Shown here one piece after another: positions 1 to 4,572 of a stretch of 7,394 nucleotides of DNA (position 1 is its first letter; every line of letters begins with the position of its first letter). Where the stretch lies: positions 1 through 7,394 of the forward strand of contig JAPOVO010000376.1 in the NCBI GenBank assembly GCA_026708165.1. The letters run 5' to 3'. A program made the position numbers and the translations under genes. The notes under the pieces were generated by a model that saw only the letters and a program-made list of their open reading frames with translations, did no database searches and had not been told where the DNA came from. This stretch comes from Chloroflexota bacterium. GTDB taxonomy: Bacteria; Chloroflexota; UBA11872; VXNJ01.

Positions 1-320
1 TCGGGATTATCAGGGGTAAAGAAGACCACCTCTCCATTGTCGTCGAAATCAAAGGGGTAGCTTGTTGCGAGCGCGCGCTTTCGTGATGCCATACGAGTGA
101 TGGCACCTGCTGCGATGTCCTCGCGACACCTGATCTCTGCGTCAACACTACTGAACTCAGACTCGGCCGAAAGCTCGAGGGCATCGACGATATCTTCACT
201 GAAAGACTGCCTTTCTGCCGAGAAGACGGCCTTGAGTTCGAGGTAGTCGGCAGCGAGGTCCAGATCGGGTGGACGGTTGCCTTCGAATTCGTCGCCAGGA
301 AGATAGAGCGCTTGGTTCAT
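1..320 (-). CDS. Partial uncharacterised protein, translationally coupled partner of the ParB-like gene (C-terminus outside window)
   Basis: An open frame runs from an ATG at 320-318 leftwards off the window edge, giving 106 residues without a stop. It begins MNQALYLPGDEFEG. Its start overlaps the stop of the ParB-domain gene in an ATGA arrangement (ATG 320-318, TGA 319-317), so the two are almost certainly co-transcribed and translationally coupled. The visible part is acidic and mostly helical in character (a Tyr-Leu-Glu-Leu-Lys stretch near residues 26-30, acidic helices at about 40-70). It then reaches a Tyr-Pro-Phe plus Asp/Gly-rich turn at about 88-96. There is no signal peptide, membrane segment or recognisable catalytic motif in this part. 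I do not recognise the family with certainty. My recollection is that large proteins with a similar N-terminus sit next to ParB-domain genes and may be nuclease-like, but this fragment cannot show that. Confidence 0.8.
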   Translation of the reverse strand, partial: MNQALYLPGDEFEGNRPPDLDLAADYLELKAVFSAERQSFSEDIVDALELSAESEFSSVDAEIRCREDIAAGAITRMASRKRALATSYPFDFDDNGEVVFFTPDNP

Positions 321-1471
321 TCACTTTCCATCGCGACGTTCCGCATTTTCTTTTTCATCCAATCATGCATTGCCTGCGCCGTCTCAGAGACGTCTTCCGC
401 AATGCCCACAAGCACCTCGTCTCGGCCGTCAAATCCGCGCAAGTTGTTAGATGCCTCACGAACTTCCCGTCTCGCCCTCAGTAATGCCTCGGCGAATTTT
501 CGGTCGGCCGGTTGTATGCTCGCGAGCGCTTCAGCGAGCATCCTTGTTGTTCTCAGTACCGTTAGTCCTTCGCTGCTCGCGAGCACCTCTCCCAGGTTCT
601 TGATGTCAGGGTTTTGTGACTGAACTACTGGCTCGATACCGTCTTCCTTTGACCCATATAGCCACCTTAAGACCTCGCGTAAGTGACCCAGTTGTTCGCG
701 GGGAACAGGGTTCGGGCTAGGGTCGTAGCGGGACCAAGCGGCACCTAGGTTCAGAAACTGCATGTATTGCGCGCGAGATAATGCCGTGTAGAGATGCGAG
801 AAGTTGAACCGGGGGATTGCCCTATCAGCGATTTGAAAGATACCCTCAGTATCCGCTTGCTCTAGCACGTAAATCGCATTGACCATCCGCTTGATCGTAT
901 CGTGCCGGTCGCCGATCCTACTGGCTATATCAGCGAGCGAAACGTTGCCACTCCGATACCAGTCAGCGGCGAATCTGGCCTTGGCGTAAGACCCCCACTT
1001 CGCAGCGCCGTTAATGTGTTTGAACCCGATGAAGGAACGTGCATCCTCACGCGCTGTTACGCGGTAGACCGAAACGTGATCAAGCGTGCTTTTACGTTCG
1101 TCCGAAATGTCGGGTAGCGCAATCTTGACTCGCTCTCGTGCAAAGACGCGGTCGGCGAGATCCGGTTCCCGAAACAGTCGTATTGCGGCCAGACGGCGGT
1201 TACCTTCAAGTACGACTAGACTGCCACTCTCTTCCAAGACGATAAGAGGTTCAATGTCGAGGTAACCGTTGGCCGCGATCGATTCGAGCAACTCACCAAG
1301 GTCTTCTGCCCGGTAGAGTTGCGCGATGATTTGCTCCTGAGTTGTCTCGCCACCTACGTTTACTAGGCGCGGATTTCCGTGATCTAACACCAGCCACTGA
1401 ACCGGTACAGTGGCAACCGATTCCACAGGTGCCTCAATCGGTGATCTGACCACGCTATTCACTGACGCCAT
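317..1471 (-). CDS. ParB/Srx-type N-terminal domain protein (accessory/defence-type, not a partition protein)
   Basis: 384 residues from an ATG at 1471. The N-terminal ParB/Srx-like domain covers about 20-140: an NPR tripeptide at 33-35, an LLESIAANGYLDIEPLIV block at about 61-78, and LEGNRRLAAIRL at 88-99. The last occupies the place of the classic ParB box II, with GNRR instead of GERR. A second conserved-looking block, GFKHINGAAKW at 149-159, is followed by a probable helix-turn-helix at about 175-205 (VSLADIASRIG). The remaining 180 residues are helical and unassigned. ParB-fold domains bind or hydrolyse nucleotides (CTP in true ParB) and often occur in phage and defence loci as DNA-binding or nuclease-associated modules. 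No parA lies alongside and I see no parS-like site, so chromosome or plasmid partition is unlikely. The stop overlaps the start of the downstream gene by 4 bases. Base composition is lower in GC than the genes to the right, suggesting transfer. The domain call is solid; the biological role is inference. Confidence 0.85.
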   Translation of the reverse strand: MASVNSVVRSPIEAPVESVATVPVQWLVLDHGNPRLVNVGGETTQEQIIAQLYRAEDLGELLESIAANGYLDIEPLIVLEESGSLVVLEGNRRLAAIRLFREPDLADRVFARERVKIALPDISDERKSTLDHVSVYRVTAREDARSFIGFKHINGAAKWGSYAKARFAADWYRSGNVSLADIASRIGDRHDTIKRMVNAIYVLEQADTEGIFQIADRAIPRFNFSHLYTALSRAQYMQFLNLGAAWSRYDPSPNPVPREQLGHLREVLRWLYGSKEDGIEPVVQSQNPDIKNLGEVLASSEGLTVLRTTRMLAEALASIQPADRKFAEALLRARREVREASNNLRGFDGRDEVLVGIAEDVSETAQAMHDWMKKKMRNVAMESE

Positions 1472-1552
1472 ATCTGCGAGCAGAGGCTACGCTGTTCACA
1501 AGTTCGATCCTAAGCCGTCCTAGGGGTCACCGTCGTCAAGAGGATGATTAAG

Positions 1553-1558
1553 ATTATA
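1553..1558 (-). promoter_or_regulatory. Candidate -10 box for the ParB-like operon
   Basis: Read on the - strand this is a perfect TATAAT, in an AT-rich stretch about 80 bases upstream of the ParB-like start codon. No convincing -35 hexamer lies 16-18 bases further upstream, so the promoter assignment is weak and rests on the -10 match and position alone. Confidence 0.25.
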
Positions 1559-1715
1559 TGGCTCTGTTTTTTGTTGAGCTTTTGTACTGATCCGATGCTT
1601 CGGGAACTGCGGAACAGGCGATCAAAGGTGGAAAGGTATGGGCAGGAACACCACATATGCGATGTTACTGGCAGGGCAGATGTAGCGTTGTCTGTGCTCG
1701 AGTCGATCTAACTGA

Positions 1716-1745
1716 TTGACCCGAAACCCGCTTAGTAGTTCATTA
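1716..1745 (+). promoter_or_regulatory. Weak candidate promoter for the cyclodeaminase-family gene
   Basis: A TTGACC hexamer (1716-1721, five of six consensus -35 bases) is followed at 17 bases by TTCATT (1739-1744), a poor -10 match. It lies 25 to 55 bases before the ATG of the next gene, which is a suitable place. The start codon itself is supported by an AGGGA ribosome-binding sequence at 1756-1760, nine bases before the ATG. Confidence 0.2.
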
Positions 1746-1769
1746 ACCGAGCCATAGGGAACCCATCTC

Positions 1770-2732
1770 ATGACACTCCACATCACCGAAGACGAGGTCA
1801 ACCGGCTCCTCGACATGCCGGCCGCGATTGACGCGGTCGAGCAGGTCTTTCGCTTTCAGGGCGAGGGGCTTGTCCACAACGTCCCCCGCCGCCGCGCCGT
1901 CGGCAAGTCGATGGTGCTCCACCTGATGGGCGCCGCCGTCTCGCCGCTCGACCGCGTCGGCTTCAAGGCCTACACAACCGGACCCTCCGGTGTGCGCTTC
2001 GTCATCAACCTCTACCGCGAGAGCACCGGCGAACTCGACGCCGTGATAGACGCCGGGCGGCTCGGCCAGCTCCGCACCGGCGCTGCCAGCGGCGTGTCGG
2101 CCAGGTACATGGCGCGCGAGGACGCAAAGATAGCCGCCATCATCGGCAGCGGCTATCAGGCCCGAACGCAGCTTGAGGCCATCGCCCACGTCCGGAAGCT
2201 ATCCAAGGCCTACGTGTTCAGCCGCGGCCCCGAGAACCGCGCCGCGTTCGCGGCCGAGATGTCCGAAAGCCTCGGTCTCGAAGTCGAGCCGGTTGACGAT
2301 GCCGAGACTGCCTGCGAACGGGCCGACATCATCGTCGCCGCGACCGACAGCGCTACCCCCGTCGTAGAGGGAGACTGGATCGCCCCAGGCGCTCACGTCG
2401 CCGCCATGGGCGCCAACCGCATCAGCGCCCGCGAGCTGGACGACGCGGCCATGGGCGGCTTCGATCTCATCGCCGTGGACGATGTCGAGCAGTCGAAGAT
2501 CGAGTCCGGCGATCTTTCCGGCGCGGTCGACAACGGGGTTATTTCCTGGGACGAAATCGTCCATCTGGGCGATATCGTCGCCGGGCGCGTGCCGGGGCGG
2601 AGCTATCGTAGCCAGATGACGCTCTTCAAGTCGCTGGGCATCGCCCTTTGGGACGTCGCCGCCGCTCACTACGTGTACGAACGCGCCATTCAGGAAGGCG
2701 TTGGCACCGAGCTGGCCTCCTTCGGGAGCTGA
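1770..2732 (+). CDS. Ornithine cyclodeaminase / mu-crystallin family protein
   Basis: 320 residues, the usual length for this family, so it appears complete. The family contains ornithine cyclodeaminase, archaeal alanine dehydrogenase, delta1-pyrroline/piperideine-2-carboxylate reductases and mu-crystallin. All use a Rossmann-bound NAD(P) to oxidise or reduce amino or imino acids in the cytoplasm. Visible hallmarks are a lysine in GFKAYTTG (K66, place of the family's substrate-binding lysine); an arginine in RTGAASG (R102, matching the usual RTAA/RTGA motif); the dinucleotide-binding loop IGSGYQA (126-131); GANRISARELD (214-224, equivalent to the GSNxxxxREL block); and Asp237/Asp238 in AVDDVEQSK, at the position of the catalytic aspartate. 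Start chosen at the ATG with AGGGA upstream. It stands alone: no ornithine, proline or siderophore genes adjoin it, so the substrate cannot be named. Family membership is secure; a specific ornithine cyclodeaminase reaction is not shown. Confidence 0.93.
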   Translation: MTLHITEDEVNRLLDMPAAIDAVEQVFRFQGEGLVHNVPRRRAVGKSMVLHLMGAAVSPLDRVGFKAYTTGPSGVRFVINLYRESTGELDAVIDAGRLGQLRTGAASGVSARYMAREDAKIAAIIGSGYQARTQLEAIAHVRKLSKAYVFSRGPENRAAFAAEMSESLGLEVEPVDDAETACERADIIVAATDSATPVVEGDWIAPGAHVAAMGANRISARELDDAAMGGFDLIAVDDVEQSKIESGDLSGAVDNGVISWDEIVHLGDIVAGRVPGRSYRSQMTLFKSLGIALWDVAAAHYVYERAIQEGVGTELASFGS

Positions 2733-2776
2733 ACTCGTCGCAGACGTCGCAAGGTAATATGCGTACTTGGGCCGCG

Positions 2777-2788
2777 CCCGGTTCCGGG
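2777..2788. repeat. Short perfect inverted repeat upstream of the tRNA
   Basis: CCCGG-TT-CCGGG, a 12-base near-continuous palindrome between the cyclodeaminase gene and the tRNA. With a two-base centre it could fold as a short GC stem only after opening the inner pair. It has no following U-run. It might be the end of the upstream transcript or part of the tRNA 5' leader; neither can be shown. Confidence 0.25.
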
Positions 2789-2797
2789 ATCGAGCCA

Positions 2798-2870
2798 GCC
2801 CCCATCGTCTAGAGGCCTAGGACAGCACCCTTTCAAGGTGCAGACAGGGATTCGAATTCCCTTGGGGGCG
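2798..2870 (+). tRNA. tRNA-Glu (anticodon UUC)
   Basis: A full cloverleaf can be drawn. The acceptor stem GCCCCCA (2798-2804) pairs with TGGGGGC (2863-2869), with G as discriminator at 2870. The anticodon stem GCACC (2825-2829) pairs with GGTGC (2837-2841) around the loop CTTTCAA, giving anticodon TTC at 2832-2834. The T-stem AGGGA (2846-2850) pairs with TCCCT (2858-2862) around loop TTCGAAT. The D-arm ATCGTCTAGAGGCCTAGGAC is characteristic of bacterial tRNA-Glu. The 3' CCA is not encoded (CCCC follows), so CCA must be added by nucleotidyltransferase. All stems are intact and it looks functional. No integrase or direct repeat of its 3' end is seen in the window. Confidence 0.97.
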
Positions 2871-2938
2871 CCCCGAAAGAGCCTAAAATCAACGATGGTG
2901 ACACAGGTTCGATGCACATCGCGCGGCAGGCGACTTAA

Positions 2939-3346
2939 GTGACGACCGTCTATAAAGCTCGTCGTCTGCTGGCCGGGCTGGCTGTGGTCGCGGTTCTCGC
3001 GCCGGCCATCGTCGCCTTCATCGCCGTGCAGATAGGCGTTCACACGCCATCCGGCCACTTTCATCACCGCCACGTCCACTTCGCTCCCGATGCAAGCGGG
3101 TCGCTGGAAACAGCCCATGCGGCGCATAACCATGAGTCTGGGCCCTACTCCAGGGGTCAGGACCAACAGTCAGGCGAGATCCCTGGATTTGGATTGGGGC
3201 TGTTCGCGCTCGCCCCCTACGCGATCGTGATAGCCGCCGTCTTCGTGTTCGCGGGCAATCTGGCCCTCCGTAGCCGTTTGAGCTACGGACTCTCGCTTCC
3301 GCTTCCGCTTCCACCGCCCCGCACGCAGCCGATCTCCATCTCTTAA
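2939..3346 (+). CDS. Small two-TM membrane protein with histidine-rich loop, probable metal-binding
   Basis: 135 residues starting at GTG. A TAA immediately precedes this codon in frame, so the start cannot lie further upstream, and a GGCAGG sequence about ten bases before it can serve as ribosome-binding site. A hydrophobic segment at about 10-33 is followed by a loop with nine histidines between residues 35 and 65 (including GHFHHRHVHF), a Gly-rich stretch, and a second membrane segment at about 86-110. The C-terminal tail is short, polar and proline-rich. With two TM helices, the His-rich loop most likely faces outside, where it could bind Cu, Zn or Ni. I do not recognise a named family. 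It lies 110 bases upstream of, and on the same strand as, the copper genes, which suggests but does not prove a role as metal buffer or sensor. GTG as start and the lack of close homologues from memory keep confidence moderate. Confidence 0.7.
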   Translation: MTTVYKARRLLAGLAVVAVLAPAIVAFIAVQIGVHTPSGHFHHRHVHFAPDASGSLETAHAAHNHESGPYSRGQDQQSGEIPGFGLGLFALAPYAIVIAAVFVFAGNLALRSRLSYGLSLPLPLPPPRTQPISIS

Positions 3347-3348
3347 CG

Positions 3349-3377
3349 GCCGCGGCTATCCGCCGCGAGGCGGCGGC
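3349..3377. repeat. GC-rich hairpin after the His-rich gene
   Basis: CCGCC (3360-3364), loop GCGA (a GNRA tetraloop) and GGCGG (3369-3373) form a compact stem right after the stop codon of the His-rich protein gene. GCCGC (3349-3353) and GCGGC (3373-3377) offer an alternative or outer pairing. There is no U-run, so it is not a classical intrinsic terminator. It could be a 3'-end stabiliser or partial terminator between this gene and the copper genes. Confidence 0.35.
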
Positions 3378-3386
3378 TCCGGTCTT

Positions 3387-3417
3387 GTGACACCCCCCCT
3401 TGTCGGGAGGCCGTCAC
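3387..3417. promoter_or_regulatory. Candidate GC-tract dyad operator or leader hairpin upstream of the copper genes
   Basis: A 31-base imperfect dyad. Outer arms are GTGAC (3387-3391) and GTCAC (3413-3417). Inner arms are a run of seven C (3393-3399) against GGGAGG (3405-3410), around TTGTC. All five outer pairs match, as do five of six inner pairs. It is centred about 55 bases before the ATG of the exported copper-cluster protein. C-tract/G-tract dyads are typical of operators for CsoR/RcnR-family metal sensors, so copper-responsive repression is a reasonable hypothesis. The same sequence could fold as an mRNA leader hairpin. No regulator gene is present in the window. Confidence 0.35.
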
Positions 3418-3438
3418 CGAAACTCAGTCCAGTTATTC

Positions 3439-3444
3439 AGGAGG
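3439..3444 (+). promoter_or_regulatory. Strong Shine-Dalgarno sequence fixing the start of the exported copper-cluster protein
   Basis: AGGAGG, a perfect anti-16S match, lies 12 bases before the ATG at 3457 (and 21 before a second in-frame ATG at 3466). It argues against the longer open frame from 3400, whose extra 19 residues precede the signal peptide and have no ribosome-binding site. Confidence 0.7.
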
Positions 3445-3456
3445 TTTTATCCACCA

Positions 3457-4545
3457 ATGAGTGTCATGCACTCAAAGCGGCCAGTGTTGTTGGCAATCGC
3501 CTTGCTCGTAACTCTGGCCATTGCTCCAGCCGCCCTCGCACACGAGGGCCGGGAAGTAAGCGATCTCAGCTTCGTCGTTGGATTCGCCGAGGAACCGGCG
3601 CTGGAAGGCCAGCCCAATGCGGTCTTCCTGCGGGTGACGGCAAAAGGCGGCCAGGACATGTCGGACGGTCATGCCGACGACTCCCACGAAGACGCGCACG
3701 ACGCCCAGATAGCCGCCGACAGTCACATGAGCGTCTCGATCAGTCTGGAACAGGACGCAATGACTGGCGCCAACTTGACCATAGTTACCGACGGCTTCAT
3801 CTTCACGGCGGAGAACGTCAACAAACCGCACGTATCCGGCGAAGGGCACGCTCACGTCTACGTCAACGGCGTCAAGGTCGGCAGGCTCTATGGACCGTCC
3901 ATACACCTGGACAAGATGAAAGCCGGCATGAACGAAGTCCGCGTCACCCTCAACGCCAACACCCACGAGGAATACACCTGGAACGGCCAGCCCGTCGCAG
4001 CCACGGCCACGATTCATGTCGAAAAGGGCGGAGACGGGTACGCTGAGCCTGAAGGCATGTCGATGGCCGGAGACGGGGGCGGCCACGGCCACGTGGTCGC
4101 GGTCCCCGTCGAGGGACTGGCGAGTTCGCTCCAGGTCGAGGTCACGCATCTTGCCTCCAACAGCTCGACCACCCTTCAGCTCACCCCCAAATTCGGCGAG
4201 CCGGGGTCCTACGAGGCGGTCTTGATCCCAACCGCGCCCGGCAAGTACCGCTTCAGGTTCTTCGGTGAGATCGGAGGCCAACCGGTCGACGAGGCGTTCG
4301 AGTCGGGCGAAGGTACTTTCGACGAAGTCGTGGCCGCTGCCGACGTCCAGTTTCCGTTGAAGGTCGCCTCGCTTAGAGAGCTGGAAGGCGTAACCCGCTC
4401 GGCTCAGGACGCCGCGGTCAGCGCCGGCGACGACGCGTCATTCGCAAGCACGCTCGCGATCGTCGGGATCGTCGTCGGAGCGATTGGCGCCGTCGCGGGC
4501 GCGGCGGGACTGGCCGCCGCAGTGCGTAGCCGGTCTCGCGGCTGA
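3457..4545 (+). CDS. Exported, C-terminally anchored beta-rich protein with His-rich DUF4399-like insert; copper-cluster component
   Basis: 362 residues. A signal peptide (hydrophobic 9-27) ends in ALA, so predicted cleavage after residue 28 leaves HEGREVSD as mature N-terminus. Residues 29-61 (FVVGFAEEPALEGQPNAVFL) and 217-290 (PVEGLASSLQVEV, FGEPGSYEAVLIPTAPGKYRFRFFG) look like two halves of one YtkA/FixH-type beta-sandwich. Between them lies a His/Asp-rich linker (70-91), a domain with GEGHAHVYVNG (128-138) and LYGPSIHL (144-151) resembling DUF4399-type extracytoplasmic domains, and a Met/Gly/His linker (200-213). A TM helix at about 332-355 followed by RSRSRG anchors it with the bulk outside. 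The His-rich parts suggest copper binding or delivery. The gene ends 27 bases before the CopC-CopD fusion, so they are probably one operon. Export and anchoring are clear; the domain assignments are from pattern memory, and the function is inferred from content and context. Confidence 0.85.
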   Translation: MSVMHSKRPVLLAIALLVTLAIAPAALAHEGREVSDLSFVVGFAEEPALEGQPNAVFLRVTAKGGQDMSDGHADDSHEDAHDAQIAADSHMSVSISLEQDAMTGANLTIVTDGFIFTAENVNKPHVSGEGHAHVYVNGVKVGRLYGPSIHLDKMKAGMNEVRVTLNANTHEEYTWNGQPVAATATIHVEKGGDGYAEPEGMSMAGDGGGHGHVVAVPVEGLASSLQVEVTHLASNSSTTLQLTPKFGEPGSYEAVLIPTAPGKYRFRFFGEIGGQPVDEAFESGEGTFDEVVAAADVQFPLKVASLRELEGVTRSAQDAAVSAGDDASFASTLAIVGIVVGAIGAVAGAAGLAAAVRSRSRG

Positions 4546-4572
4546 TCGGAAGGCCCTTGTGAGAGGTCGGTC

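Larger units (their letters stand above)
1472..1769. other. Divergent intergenic region between the ParB-like gene and the cyclodeaminase gene
   Basis: This stretch separates a - strand and a + strand gene, so it must hold both their 5' regions. It contains AT-rich parts (e.g. 1541-1590, including a T-run at 1566-1572). The only reading frames are short and show no protein-like pattern. It marks the boundary between the lower-GC left block and the high-GC right block. I see no transposase remnant, attachment-site repeat or RNA gene in it. Confidence 0.6.

Noticed and set aside
317..1471. Chromosome or plasmid partition ParB
   Set aside because: There is no parA neighbour and no visible parS-like palindrome. 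The motif is GNRR instead of GERR and the C-terminal region is unlike that of partition proteins.
2781..2797. T-arm-like sequence (GGTTCCGGGATCGAGCC) just before the tRNA, possibly a tRNA fragment
   Set aside because: The stem bases do not form a T-arm with the right loop, and no acceptor or anticodon parts accompany it. It is explained by the short CCCGG/CCGGG inverted repeat.
2798..2870. tRNA-Glu as an integration site for a mobile element
   Set aside because: No integrase gene and no second copy of the tRNA 3' end are present in the window. The low-GC block is separated from the tRNA by the cyclodeaminase-family gene.
3400..3456. Upstream extension of the exported protein to an ATG-like start at 3400
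   Set aside because: It would add 19 residues before the signal peptide, has no ribosome-binding site and runs through the GC-tract dyad. AGGAGG at 3439-3444 supports 3457.
3472..4281. 269-codon open frame on the - strand inside the exported copper-cluster protein gene
   Set aside because: It lies opposite a gene with a clear signal peptide, domains and strong ribosome-binding site. Its own translation has no recognisable family pattern. It is a high-GC antisense shadow.
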